DNA of 34,514 nt from Thermoanaerobaculia bacterium (GTDB lineage: Bacteria > Acidobacteriota > Thermoanaerobaculia > Multivoradales > J023), in assembly GCA_030431255.1 (NCBI GenBank), contig JAUIJL010000040.1, positions 1 to 34,514 of the forward strand. The letters run 5' to 3'. The notes beneath the pieces are model-generated. The model was given only the letters and a program-made list of their open reading frames with translations, searched no databases and was not told the DNA's origin. A program made the translations under genes and the position numbers. Shown here piece after piece: positions 1-8,788 of this stretch (positions within the stretch are counted from its first letter, which is position 1; each line of letters starts with the position of its first letter).

Positions 1-1
1 A

Positions 2-94
2 GCACAGCTGATCGTGGTCGAACGGGTGCCGTTCAGCCGGCTCGCTCAGCAGATGCCCGCCGACCGGGCACCGCCGTCGGAGGGATTCACGTGA
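2..94 (+). CDS. C-terminal end of an unidentified protein (partial)
   Basis: Frame 2 is open from the window edge to a TGA at 92-94 and encodes 30 residues including LIVVERVPFSRLAQQMP. The other two plus frames either stop at once or run on into low-complexity Arg/Pro-rich translation, so this is the most protein-like reading. No family can be named from so short a tail. It is upstream of the group II intron and gives no functional context. Confidence 0.4.
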   Translation, partial: AQLIVVERVPFSRLAQQMPADRAPPSEGFT

Positions 95-479
95 CCACCT
101 CTCGGCAATGTCGGTTCTCCACAGTCGTCGCCCTAGCGGCGACTGACAGGAGAGGTCTGCCCGCGTCGCCGCTTTCGGATTCCCGCAAGCCTCCGTATCC
201 GCCCAATCCACAGGATCGGCCCGTATCAGGTCGCCGCCAGGGCCGTTGGTGCCGCCTATCGGCGTCCTCGAATGCCGGTAGGTGGCTGCGGACGGGGCAG
301 ATCGGCGGTATAATGCCCTTCAACACCTTCGTTCTCGAAAAGAGAAGGCCCGCTGTCCAACCCAGGCGCTCGAGCGAAGGCCGGGGCTCGGATTCAAACA
401 GTCGATAAAGGGAGTTGGGTTTGTGACGAGTTGTATAAACATTTACGTTCAAGCGGCCTCGCTCAGCGCCTGAGTCGTT
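95..479. other. Gene-free stretch upstream of the intron
   Basis: No convincing gene is visible. The open frames here are Arg/Pro/Ser-rich and lack ribosome binding sites. A perfect TATAAT is present at 309-314, but the hexamer 17 bp upstream (CTGCGG) does not resemble a -35 box. A short hairpin CTCAG-CGC-CTGAG lies just before the intron 5' junction. Confidence 0.5.
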
Positions 480-1414
480 GTGCGACACGATGTCGCTTTA
501 GGAGGTCCTGCACGAAGACCTAAGCCTCTCATTGTGAATGGCTTACCGTCAAGCGGCCAGGTCCTATATTGCTAGGTAAATCTATGGGTCTGAATAAAGA
601 GCGACCCGGACAATGTGCCGAAGCGTCCTCGGACGCGGGATCCGAAATCGCGAGAAAGTAAGGTTCTCCTGGTAGCTCCAAACCGGGTAAGGGCTAGAAA
701 GTGGGTATGGTGAACATATGTGAATCGGCCGCTCGGTTCGTCACGCGCGAGCAAGCTAAAGGAGCTGACAAGCTTGGACCAAAAGGTGATGAGGATCGGA
801 AGGAGCCACGAACGGCAACTCCTCGCAATCATTGAGCCCTCCGGACTATAGCCGGCACCTAACCCCATATGTACTTCTAAAGTGGAACGTGGAAACCCTT
901 TATATCCGCCGGAGTTGAGTATGACCCGATCCTTCCTCCCCGACTGCCGAAAGAAGCAAGAAGGCTGGGATCGTTCCGGTCGGCGTATGCCGTTCGGCTT
1001 CGGCAAGCAGACCGTAAGGAATGCCCAAGGATGTGGAGGAAAGGATGTTGGAAGAAGCGAACGCCGGCCTGTAATCGGTCGGATACCGGTTCTAAATTTG
1101 CCGGGTCCGAAAGGGAGCCCACGTCCAACAGGTAAGCCATCGCAAGATAGCTTGGAGAACCATCTTTGCAGGGGAAGGCGAAAGAAGGTCGAAAGAGCCT
1201 GCGCACCCTTGAATTCACGTCAGTAGATGAGACTTGATGGCTGCAAGTGTGTATTGCGAAGGAGATCCGATGTAGACTTCGTTTCAGGACGAAGACAACT
1301 GGATTTCCGGGCCGGTCGACCGGCCTTTGGTGAGCTTGAGCCGTATGCTGGGAAACTGGCACGTATGGTTCCTAGAGGGGCTTGGGGTTGGCAACGACCC
1401 CAAGGCTACTCGAC
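480..1414 (+). ncRNA. Group II intron ribozyme without an encoded reverse transcriptase
   Basis: The 5' end GTGCGAC at 480 fits the group II GUGYG consensus. A canonical 34-nt domain V lies at 1338-1371. It is followed by a domain VI helix (CTTGGGGT paired with ACCCCAAG, about 1381-1404), a candidate bulged branch-point A near 1408, and a 3' end CTACTCGAC closing in AC at 1414. The six bases before the intron, GTCGTT (474-479, IBS1), pair with AACGGC at 811-816 (EBS1) with one G-U wobble, which supports both the 5' boundary and the orientation. A domain III-like stretch with GCAGGGGAAGG lies around 1169-1203. The domain IV position ends in the palindrome GGCCGGTCGACCGGCC near 1311-1326. No reverse-transcriptase/maturase frame exists in the roughly 935 nt, so splicing or mobility would need a protein from elsewhere. 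The exact subclass is not assigned. Confidence 0.85.
1338..1371 (+). ncRNA. Group II intron domain V catalytic hairpin
   Basis: The 34-nt element starts GAGCCGTATG and ends CGTATGGTTC. It folds into a 9-bp lower stem, a two-base AC bulge and a 5-bp upper stem capped by a GAAA tetraloop. Pairing is intact at every position when G-U pairs are allowed. This is the most conserved part of group II introns and anchors the intron call. Confidence 0.9.
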
Positions 1415-1530
1415 CGCAAATGCATACTCTGATGATCTCGGCCACGGATTTATCCAACACGTCGGTTTTCTTCGAGCGGAGATTTGTCTTGACAGAGAGG
1501 CTCTAGTCTAGTGCACCGAAAGGATCGATT

Positions 1531-2166
1531 ATGAAAGTTGTTTTTCACTTTAGTTTCAGTCTGGGACTACTCTTCGTTGCCTTCACCTCGCCTGCCGGAA
1601 ACCTGATCTCGAACGGGGATTTTGAGGCAGGAAATGCGGGATTCTCATCGGACGCGACTTTCGTGCCAGAACCCGACTCTATCGAGGAAGGTGAGTATTC
1701 AGTTAGGTCCGATGCCTCCAGCGTGAATGCGAGTTGGTCTGGTGTTGACCATACTTCGGGAACAGGACTGTTTTTGATGTGCAACGGTTTCGGCGGAGGT
1801 AACGAAACCGTTGCCTGGAGAGACGCTGTAAATGTGCTAGAAGGTTCTACCTATTTTTTTGGTGCATGGGTCAACAATCTTGTTGACCCATTAGCCGGAA
1901 ATCGGCCTAACCCCAGAATCGAACTTCGAGCAGATGGCCTACCGGTGACAAGCAAAGACATCTCGGAGACTCCAGATGTGTGGATCCGACTTTCTGGGAA
2001 GTTTGTCGCTGCTTCTAACCTGGTTGTCCTTGAAATCGTCAGTACGGCGCCATCCCTAGATGGCAATGATTTTGGCTTGGATGATATAGTTTTGATTGAT
2101 GCGATGCTGGTTTTTGCTGATGGTTTCGAGTCGGGAGATACAACGTCGTGGTCCAATTCTCAATAG
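1531..2166 (+). CDS. Small secreted protein with jelly-roll-like N-terminus and FADGFESGD tail
   Basis: A 211-aa protein starting at ATG 1531 behind AAAGGAT. Residues 1 to about 23 form a signal peptide with a short basic start and hydrophobic core. The mature part begins NLISNGDFEAGN, a typical opening of carbohydrate-binding-like or DUF642-like beta-sandwich domains in exported proteins. The rest looks all-beta and lacks an obvious active site. The last 18 residues contain FADGFESGDTTSWSNSQ, nearly identical to the end of the 1179-aa protein at 21990-25529, so the tail is probably a shared secretion or surface-attachment signal. It lies 116 bp after the intron, and no clear promoter was found. 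Binding function is inferred from the fold signature only. Confidence 0.75.
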   Translation: MKVVFHFSFSLGLLFVAFTSPAGNLISNGDFEAGNAGFSSDATFVPEPDSIEEGEYSVRSDASSVNASWSGVDHTSGTGLFLMCNGFGGGNETVAWRDAVNVLEGSTYFFGAWVNNLVDPLAGNRPNPRIELRADGLPVTSKDISETPDVWIRLSGKFVAASNLVVLEIVSTAPSLDGNDFGLDDIVLIDAMLVFADGFESGDTTSWSNSQ

Positions 2167-2247
2167 ATAGAGAGTAGGTTTGCCTGCGAACCCATTTAAG
2201 GTGCGAAGCGTTTAAGCGCATTTAAGGTGGTCGGCAACTAAGGAATT

Positions 2248-2583
2248 AAGGTGCCAAGAAAATAAAAGGGGAGTCATTGAAATTGCCCAATCGCCCCCAT
2301 TTAAGGTGCCGATTAAGGTGCCAAGAAAATAAAAGGGGAGTCATTGAAATCGCCCCAGATGCTTCGAAGACAGCCCTCTCATGATCGGCCTCGGCCCTCA
2401 GAAGACACACGTTCCCCTCCCAATGACTTGGGTGATTTCGTTTCAATTTAAGGTGCCAGGAAAATAAAAGGGGGTCACTGAAATCGCCCCAGATGCATCG
2501 AAGACAGCGCCGCCCAAATGATCGAATCTGGACCTCAGAAGACACACATTCCCCCTCCCCAAGACTTGGGATATTTCGTTTCC
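2248..2583 (+). repeat. Tandem REP-like block downstream of the transposase
   Basis: Two near-identical units of about 135 bp (2315-2449 and 2450-2583) and a truncated third (2248-2300) lie head to tail. Each begins AAGGTGCCA(A/G)GAAAATAAAA. The full units also carry a GAAGACACAC-(G/A)TTCCCC box and a hairpin (CCCAAGACTTGGG in one copy, CCCAATGACTTGGG in the other). The block sits just 3' of the minus-strand transposase gene at 2621-3586. The GAAGACACAC box recurs at 33947 beside the second transposase gene. This arrangement resembles REP sequences accompanying REP-associated tyrosine transposases. Confidence 0.8.
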
Positions 2584-2620
2584 AACAGTGTGAGACAAAC
2601 CGACGACAAGAGAACCGAAA

Positions 2621-3586
2621 CTATCCTGGTTGTGGAGCCTTCAAACCAGGTCCAGTCAGAGCCCAAGTCGGCTCGACGAAGGGTAATCCCGGTGGAAAGG
2701 TGTTCTCGGGAAACACAGCATCCCGATCACCGGCCTTTAGACGCTCCGCAGCCTCGAAGTAAGCCGCCAAGATCAGCAAAAGCGATTCTCTCATCTGCTG
2801 CTGGACCTTCTTGCGAAACGCGTGGAAGTAAGGCTGCGGGGATTTCTTGAGCTTTGCTGGGAAGTAGTGGGGATTTCTGGCAAGAACGGCTTCCGCGCCG
2901 AGGGGAGTCGTTCCTTGTTCGGCATGCTTAGCAGCTGTTTCTTGTTCAATGTTCCGGATGATGGCCAGAGCCTCATCTCGGCGACTGCCCGGGTCGAGAT
3001 GAGCCCAGCAGGGCAGTGGCGCGATAGGGAGCTCCAGGTGCTCGGTGAAATCATCGAGGGTGACATCATCACCTCGTCGGCGCGCGCGATAGTACCCGGA
3101 GCGATCAATCCAGATACCTTTGAGCGGCTCGCCGGTGATCAAGGCTTCGACAAAATTGAGGCCCGGCCAATCCAGCGGGCTGGCGACTAAGCCTTCTTTG
3201 GTGCCGTTCTTTAGATGGTAGGCAAGCCGTTGGATTTGGGCTTCTGGCTCTTGGGACACTTCTGCGGCGTGGTATCGATTGGGGAAAGTAGATGTTTTCC
3301 AGTCGTAGAGGATCCCGGTCTCGATCGATAGCTTTCGAGTGAAGTGGGCCAAAAATTGTGACTGGATCTTCACGGTACCGGCTTGTAGGTAGAGGTGAAA
3401 GTGGGAGCTCATGAAGGCGCCGCTGTAGATGTCGACCGGGTACTTTTCTCGGGCTTTGGCCAAGGCTCCGATGATGATCGAGTTGAGGTGCCGGCTCGGT
3501 TTAAGCAGATGTCGACCTTGGATGCAGCGGTTCATGACGTCGACGCCGGCGTTGGGTTGGGTCCAGATTCGGGGGATCCTAGACAT
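2621..3586 (-). CDS. REP-associated / IS200-like Y1 transposase
   Basis: A 321-aa protein, using ATG 3584-3586 because GGAAGGAG lies 6-7 bases upstream; an upstream in-frame start exists but has no such site. The HUH motif reads SSHFHLYLQ (His62 and His64). The likely catalytic tyrosine is Tyr123 in LAYHLKNGTKEGLV, which resembles the Y-x(4)-NP-V-x-GLV region of this family. Such enzymes cut and rejoin single-stranded DNA at hairpin-bearing sites. The protein is longer than minimal TnpA (about 150 aa) and carries a C-terminal extension ending EPTWALTGPGLKAPQPG. A homologous C-terminus is encoded at 34027-34514. The adjacent tandem repeats are candidate substrates. It looks intact. Confidence 0.8.
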   Translation of the reverse strand: MSRIPRIWTQPNAGVDVMNRCIQGRHLLKPSRHLNSIIIGALAKAREKYPVDIYSGAFMSSHFHLYLQAGTVKIQSQFLAHFTRKLSIETGILYDWKTSTFPNRYHAAEVSQEPEAQIQRLAYHLKNGTKEGLVASPLDWPGLNFVEALITGEPLKGIWIDRSGYYRARRRGDDVTLDDFTEHLELPIAPLPCWAHLDPGSRRDEALAIIRNIEQETAAKHAEQGTTPLGAEAVLARNPHYFPAKLKKSPQPYFHAFRKKVQQQMRESLLLILAAYFEAAERLKAGDRDAVFPENTFPPGLPFVEPTWALTGPGLKAPQPG

Positions 3587-3855
3587 GGTAGGTCTCCTTC
3601 CCGAGGAGTGGACAGAGGTCTCCCGGCTCATTGACGAGCTTCAAGGGCAAGCGGACTGGGATGGGTGTGGTCATGTTCAATTCCTCCATAGAAGTTGTGT
3701 TTAGGGCACACGCCTCTATTGGAGGAAGGACGGGAAATAGCCTGCGAATTCTTCAGCACAGCGAGAATGACCACGGAGAAGGGGGCGAAACATCAAGGTG
3801 GCACTTGCAGTCCGGGGATTGGTGAACGAGGTCAGGCGGCTGGCGAATAGAAAGC

Positions 3856-4791
3856 TCAGCCGGTGGCCGCCTGCCGGCTGCGGGTTTCCCGCAGGATGAG
3901 CGCGGCGTGGAGAAAGGCGTTGACCGGCACGTCGACGCCGCTCTCTCGGGCCAGCCGGAGCACCGCACCGCTTTGCGCGTCGAGCTCGGAGGGGCGGTCT
4001 GCCATCCAATCACGCTGCATCGAGGCGGTGGTTTCGGCGGGCAGTTGGTCGACGAAGGCTATTGACCGCTCTACCGCGTCGTCTGAGAGGGCGATGCCCC
4101 GTTGTCGGCCGAGTTGCCAGATCTCGCGGATGGCCGTCTCCAGCAGTCGACGGCTCTCGGAATGGTCACGGATCTCGCCGATGGTCGAGCGGGTCACCGC
4201 GCCGACGGCACTGGTGGCGACGATGAACATGAACTTGCCCCACATGGCTGCTTGGATGCCCGCCTCGGGGATCTTGGCGACGATCCCGGCGCGCTCGGCA
4301 GCCTGGCGAAACGCTTCGGTGCGCTCGCTCGACGAGCCGTCCAGCTCCCCCAGCTCAATGGTCGGACGGGCGCCGAAATGGTGGATCGAGCCTGGAGCCT
4401 CCACTTTGGCGATGATCCGGCAAAGCCCACCGAGCACCCGCTCGGCGCCCAGCACCTCGGCCAGCCGGAACGGCACCTCGATGCCGTTGAGCAGGGGCAA
4501 GGCGAAGGACTCCGTTCCGAAGAGCGGTAGGGCCGACCGCGCGGCCGCTTCCACTTGCCACGCCTTGACCCCAAAGATCACGCAGTCCACAACACCGACC
4601 GAGGCTGGGTCGTCGGTGGCCTGGACGGCGCGGCTGAAGTCGCCGTCGAGGCTCTTCACCACCAGGCCCCGCGAGCGCAGGGCGTCGAGGGTGCGCCCAC
4701 GGGCGATGAACGTTACGTCGTATCCCGCCTCGGCGAGGCGTCCGCCGAAATAGCCCCCTACCGCTCCGGCTCCAACCACCGCAAATCTCAC
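3856..4791 (-). CDS. 2-dehydropantoate 2-reductase family protein (ketopantoate reductase-like)
   Basis: A 311-aa protein starting at GTG 4789-4791, preceded by GAGGAAAGGA at suitable spacing. A longer frame up to 4962 would translate the repeat array and was not used. The N-terminus VRFAVVGAGAVGGYFGG has the GxGxxG dinucleotide-binding loop at residues 7-12. LNG at 101-103 replaces the usual QNG, Lys186 in MWGKFMFI matches the catalytic lysine, and RPSELD near 266-271 matches the conserved Glu segment. Family members reduce ketopantoate to pantoate with NADPH in coenzyme A synthesis. However, many paralogues act on other 2-oxo acids, and no other pantothenate genes are nearby, so the exact substrate is open. 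Confidence 0.8.
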   Translation of the reverse strand: MRFAVVGAGAVGGYFGGRLAEAGYDVTFIARGRTLDALRSRGLVVKSLDGDFSRAVQATDDPASVGVVDCVIFGVKAWQVEAAARSALPLFGTESFALPLLNGIEVPFRLAEVLGAERVLGGLCRIIAKVEAPGSIHHFGARPTIELGELDGSSSERTEAFRQAAERAGIVAKIPEAGIQAAMWGKFMFIVATSAVGAVTRSTIGEIRDHSESRRLLETAIREIWQLGRQRGIALSDDAVERSIAFVDQLPAETTASMQRDWMADRPSELDAQSGAVLRLARESGVDVPVNAFLHAALILRETRSRQAATG

Positions 4792-4913
4792 GGGTTTTGT
4801 CCTTTCCTCGACGGCTCTCGTCGTCCGATGCCCGTTCCGGGTGCTCGTTACACGCCAGATACCGTAAGCCATGGCCGATCGCCGGTCAATTCGCCTCTGC
4901 ATAGCCGATCGCT

Positions 4914-5047
4914 GGTGCGGTGACATCAACGTGGCACCTGTCCGGTGGTGCCGTGACATCAACGTGGCACCTGTCCGGTGGTGGCACCTGTCCGGTGGTG
5001 GGCCGATCGTTGGTGCCGTGACATCAACGTGGCACCTGTGCGGGCAC
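4914..5047 (-). repeat. Tandem GTGCCACGT-type repeat array (33-bp period)
   Basis: Three copies of a unit with GTGACATCAACGTGGCACC on the plus strand start at 4920, 4953 and 5018, with a half copy between the last two. Read on the minus strand, each is GGTGCCACGTTGATGTCAC followed by GGCACC, so GGTGCC and GGCACC can close a hairpin. The array fills the space between the PAE-like gene (ending 5114) and the ketopantoate-reductase-like start. It belongs to the dispersed GTGCCACGT family seen elsewhere in the window. Confidence 0.8.
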
Positions 5048-5113
5048 CGGCCGGCAGACGTCCGTCCGCCGAGGCCACCTGCTTCAAGCCCTCGAGCTCG
5101 GCGAGCCTACACG

Positions 5114-6823
5114 TTAGGGACAGACGACCGGGCTCCAGCCGGTGGCGGCGCTTTGCACGGCGTCTCGGGGGATGTCGAAGGTCGCCCACTCATAAAGAGC
5201 GGTGTGCAGGTTGAGCTCGTCGCCTGCGCCGCCCCCCGGCGGCAGGAGGCAGGTGTTGAAGAAGGACGAATTGGCGATGGTGCCGGCGTGGCTCGTTCCA
5301 GCGGGGGCGAAGATGGCGGTGGCGAAGGGCGGCGGGGACGGCACGCCGGCGACGCCGGACCACGAATCGTCGATCCCCAAGGCCAGCTCCGAGTCGGTGG
5401 CGAAGCCTTGGACCCAATGCACCGCCTGGGTGCGGGTGCGCGCGCCGAGAGGGCCCTGCTGATAGGCGTAATTCGAGTCGTCGGCGCCGGAGGCCGTGCC
5501 GCCGGTTCCCCAATAGGTCGAATCCTCCAGCGCCACACGGATGAAATGGGGCGTGGCGACGTGGTTCATGAGCACGTGCATGGGCTCCAGGCATTGGGGC
5601 GCGTCGACGCCGTGCACGGCCTCGCAGCCGGCGTCGAGCTGGTAGCCGAGGAAGTCGTGGGTTTGCCACGAGCGCTCACCGACCTGAAAATGAAAGATCG
5701 AATAGCCGAGACCGCACGCCGGGCACGCCGGATTCAAGGGCAGCTCTCCGGGCTCGTTGAAGAGGCCGCTGTAGGTGCCGCGGGGCGCGTTCAAGGACTC
5801 GCCGTGGGAAATGCGACCGTCGAGATCCGCGTCGATGCAGTCCGGTGAGATCACACCGGCGCATTGGGTGTAGTCGTTGACGAAGTCGGCCGGCGCGATG
5901 TCGGCCCAGAACGCGGCTTGCACGTCGAGAGACGGGTTGAAGCGTCCGTCAAAAACGGCGCGAATATCGGCGGTGGGGGCCAGGGCTTGTAGCTCGGGAG
6001 CCAAGCTGTCGACCTGGTTGATCAAACCCGTGGCGCCGCCGGACCACCCGATCAGCAGGACTTTCGTGGCGTTGGCGAGGTTCGGCAACCACTCGCAGGT
6101 CGTCGAGCCCAGCGGGCAGCTATTGTCGCAATCCATGCCGGGACACGGGCTCGTGTCGTATTTCTTGCCGATCGTCGGATGGGTCGTCACCAGATCGTTG
6201 AAGACCGCTTGCCACATGAACCGGCCGTGGGTGAAGAGATCGACGTCGTCTCCCAGGCCGTTGACGACGAGGGCGTTGTGGGTGTTGGTGCCGGAAAAGC
6301 GGTCGCTGGTGCACTTGCGCAGATAGACCCGGTTGTAGTGTCGGAAAAGGTTTCTCGAATCCGAGCTGAAGATGCCCTGCTCTTCGCGAAAACGCGTCGC
6401 CGAGGCCGAGGTCATGCCCGAACGGTCGCCGTTGAAATATTGACGTCCGCAGGCCTGTCCGTCGATGCAAGTGCCGCCGCCGGTGGTCCAGAAAATCCAA
6501 TGGTTGCTGATCAAGGGCTCGCCGTTCGCGTCCTCGGCGGGATCCACGTAGTAGATCGGACGGGTGCCGTCCATGCAGCGCACCTCGTCTCCGAGGCAGG
6601 AGCTCGTGCCGTCGGCGCACTGCGGTGCGAAGAGGCCGAGCAAAGGACCACTGCCTTCGGCGGCCACCGTCGGGTTCGAGTAGAGGGCGTCGAGCCCGGC
6701 GTCGTCGCAGGCCACGCCACCCCCGCTGCGCAGGGACCAAAGGCTGTTGCAAGAAAGGGCCTCGGCCAAACCGGGGACGAGACAAAGGGCGAACCACACG
6801 CTAAAAAATGTTTTCTTATTCAT
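5114..6823 (-). CDS. Secreted pectinacetylesterase/Notum-like hydrolase 1
   Basis: A 569-aa protein starting at ATG 6821-6823, with GGAG six bases upstream. Residues 1-22 form a signal peptide (MNKKTFFSVW..., cleavage after AEA). WIFWTTGGGTCIDG near 109-122 matches the oxyanion-hole GGG region of the pectinacetylesterase (PAE) family. GWSGG gives the nucleophile Ser261, Asp292 in VFDGRF is a likely acid, and His512 in AGTSHAGT a likely base. PAE-fold enzymes remove acyl groups from polysaccharides or proteins. The protein is longer than plant PAEs (about 400 aa) and Cys-rich, so disulfides are likely. It follows the second PAE-like gene by 72 bp on the same strand, suggesting one operon and a tandem-duplication origin followed by strong divergence. 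The substrate is unknown. Confidence 0.75.
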   Translation of the reverse strand: MNKKTFFSVWFALCLVPGLAEALSCNSLWSLRSGGGVACDDAGLDALYSNPTVAAEGSGPLLGLFAPQCADGTSSCLGDEVRCMDGTRPIYYVDPAEDANGEPLISNHWIFWTTGGGTCIDGQACGRQYFNGDRSGMTSASATRFREEQGIFSSDSRNLFRHYNRVYLRKCTSDRFSGTNTHNALVVNGLGDDVDLFTHGRFMWQAVFNDLVTTHPTIGKKYDTSPCPGMDCDNSCPLGSTTCEWLPNLANATKVLLIGWSGGATGLINQVDSLAPELQALAPTADIRAVFDGRFNPSLDVQAAFWADIAPADFVNDYTQCAGVISPDCIDADLDGRISHGESLNAPRGTYSGLFNEPGELPLNPACPACGLGYSIFHFQVGERSWQTHDFLGYQLDAGCEAVHGVDAPQCLEPMHVLMNHVATPHFIRVALEDSTYWGTGGTASGADDSNYAYQQGPLGARTRTQAVHWVQGFATDSELALGIDDSWSGVAGVPSPPPFATAIFAPAGTSHAGTIANSSFFNTCLLPPGGGAGDELNLHTALYEWATFDIPRDAVQSAATGWSPVVCP

Positions 6824-6872
6824 GGCCATCTCCGAAAATGAAGGTTTTTGTGAGCTTGGGTCCAAAGACGAG

Positions 6873-6898
6873 ATCCACAACATCAATCCACAACATCA
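6873..6898. repeat. Perfect 13-bp tandem duplication at a stop codon
   Basis: ATCCACAACATCA occurs twice in direct succession (6873-6885 and 6886-6898). The second copy contains the minus-strand TGA stop of the upstream PAE-like gene, so the stop codon and its context are duplicated. It has the same length as the duplication at 20271-20296. Confidence 0.85.
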
Positions 6899-8497
6899 AG
6901 GCGCGCAGCTCTTCGTGGTAACCCCAGGCTGGTGATAGATCGAGGTGTAAATCCCTTGGATGAAGTCCGCGATGGCCGAGTGGTAGCTCACCTCGCGGCC
7001 GGTGGCGGGATCGAGGACCCGATCGCCGCCGAAACGGGTTGTGCTCGACAGGGTTTCGTGATGACCGCATTGGGGCCCGAAATAGTAGAAATTGGCCGGC
7101 AAGGTACCCATGGTGGCGCGCACGCCGTCGTCGAAGGCCGGCAGGCTGCCGCTCATCACGGAGTCGGTCAGATCCTGCTTGACCAGGATCGGCGTCGTCA
7201 CGTGTCCGTCCTCGAAGAGGGGCACGGACGTGTAGCAGAGCCAATGGCGTCGATTCGGGTCCGGCGCCAAGGCGTCGGTGTTGGCGGCGACGCAGGACTG
7301 GTCGGAAAAGACGCTCAGGATCGACTCGTAGACCGGCCGGCGCAGGGGAATGCGCGCTTCCTTGGAGTAGGTGTCGACGACGCCGTTGCCGTCCAAGTCG
7401 ACGTCCACCAAGGTCGGGACCCCAGGGCCCAAGTCCCACTCTTGCACGGTGTCCGGGCCGTCGTACCAAGCGATCGTCGCGTCGTCATAAGCCAAGGGCG
7501 GCAAGGTCGTAGCTCCCGACACGCCCGAGGTGATGCCCCGATCGACGCCGCTGAGGTCCGCGCCCCACCCGGCTTTGGAAGCCACGTAGTCCAAATTGGC
7601 GACCACGCCGCCGCCACCCGCCGACTCGCCGACCAAGAGAACTTGGGACGGCGCCGAGTCGAGCCGCAGCTGATGCTCGCCGTCGTCACTCACCACCCCG
7701 GCACGCACCGCGTCCAGCACGCTGTCCAGGATCCAGTGACCGTGAAAATAGACATGGTCGAGGGGCTCGTAGGTGTGGAGCCCGCCGCTCGCGTCGGTCC
7801 ATTCGCCGCCGTCCAAGACCTGCGAGCCACTCCGTCCGCGCCACAAGTCCGACGAGCAGTAGTTGAGGTAGAGGCGGTTCCAGGCGTCCGCACCGCCGTT
7901 GGACGTCGGATCCGTGACCACCGAATCGGCACCGAGCAGCCCGGGAATGCGTCCCTCCAAAGGCAGGAAGAACGAATCGGTCAGGCCGTCACCATCCAGA
8001 TCGGTGGACATCTTGCGCGGAAAGTCGAGCAGGTTCGGCCCCCTGCCCGTCCAACGGTCCATGCAGTCCGTGTGCAGCTCGTCCCGATCGAAGGCTTCGA
8101 GACAGCTGCCGCCCCCTTCGAGCTGCACAACCCATTTATCGGCGTTGACGGAGCCCACCGGCGCCGGTGCGAAATAAAACACCGCCGCCGAACCGTCGTT
8201 GCACACGGCCTCGGGATAGAGGGCCGTATCCATGGTGACGCGGTACATCTTTTCTTCCGGCTGATGAACGGCCAGGTTGAAGAGGCGCGGATTGTCGTTC
8301 AGCCCACGGGTGTTGTACGGCGAGGCCAGAAAAGCGCCGGCACAGTCGGCGGGATAAAGAGCGCAGTCGACGGGAAGGGTAGACGAGGCGAAAGTCGGCG
8401 CGTTGGCCAGGAACACAAGGCCGAGCACGACGAGCACCGAGGCAGGGGAAAGGTGTGGCGGTCGTTGATGACACGTCCGATGGCAATGGGTTGGCAT
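6896..8497 (-). CDS. Secreted pectinacetylesterase/Notum-like hydrolase 2
   Basis: A 533-aa protein starting at ATG 8495-8497 behind AGGAGA, seven bases away. It has a basic, His-rich N-terminus, then a hydrophobic segment (about 20-37) ending in a signal-peptidase-like site near TFA. KWVVQLEGGGSCL (about 121-133) is the GGG oxyanion region. VGESAGGGG provides nucleophile Ser292 in the GxSxGG context of the PAE family, and CGHHE near 477-481 resembles the catalytic His region of Notum/PAE enzymes. Two DxDxDG-type loops (DLDGDGLTD at about 166-174 and DLDGNGVVD at about 357-365) could bind calcium. It is first in an apparent operon with the PAE-like gene downstream. Carbohydrate or lipid esterase activity is inferred from the family. 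Confidence 0.75.
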   Translation of the reverse strand: MPTHCHRTCHQRPPHLSPASVLVVLGLVFLANAPTFASSTLPVDCALYPADCAGAFLASPYNTRGLNDNPRLFNLAVHQPEEKMYRVTMDTALYPEAVCNDGSAAVFYFAPAPVGSVNADKWVVQLEGGGSCLEAFDRDELHTDCMDRWTGRGPNLLDFPRKMSTDLDGDGLTDSFFLPLEGRIPGLLGADSVVTDPTSNGGADAWNRLYLNYCSSDLWRGRSGSQVLDGGEWTDASGGLHTYEPLDHVYFHGHWILDSVLDAVRAGVVSDDGEHQLRLDSAPSQVLLVGESAGGGGVVANLDYVASKAGWGADLSGVDRGITSGVSGATTLPPLAYDDATIAWYDGPDTVQEWDLGPGVPTLVDVDLDGNGVVDTYSKEARIPLRRPVYESILSVFSDQSCVAANTDALAPDPNRRHWLCYTSVPLFEDGHVTTPILVKQDLTDSVMSGSLPAFDDGVRATMGTLPANFYYFGPQCGHHETLSSTTRFGGDRVLDPATGREVSYHSAIADFIQGIYTSIYHQPGVTTKSCAP

Positions 8498-8788
8498 GGG
8501 GTCTCTCCTGGAGCTCCGGTTCCGCCGTGGCGTGTCGCACGGCAATACGAGCTCGGGGTCGAGACGGGGCGCGCCCGTCCAGGTTCGTAGGTAGGAAAGA
8601 CGCTACCGATCAGCCTGGAATATGGGGTCTAGAAGGACTAAGAGAATCGTCCCAAAACCATCAAATCCGGTCGCAACACTAAGTTTTATCGCGCAAGAAC
8701 CCCTGGGCTCCGGGGTTGACGCCAGGTTCGAGGCGCTTTGAGCATCTTCCGACAACGGCGAAAGAGCCCTTTTCTTGGCGGTGCCCCG

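Noticed and set aside
309-314. Sigma-70 promoter based on a perfect TATAAT
   Set aside because: There is no acceptable -35 hexamer 16-18 bp upstream, no extended -10, and no gene directly downstream.
6932-8590. A 552-codon open frame on the plus strand opposite the second PAE-like gene
   Set aside because: It is an antisense shadow of a GC-rich gene: composition is Val/Gly/Arg-rich, no domain is recognisable, and the minus-strand frame has signal peptide, active-site motifs and ribosome binding site.
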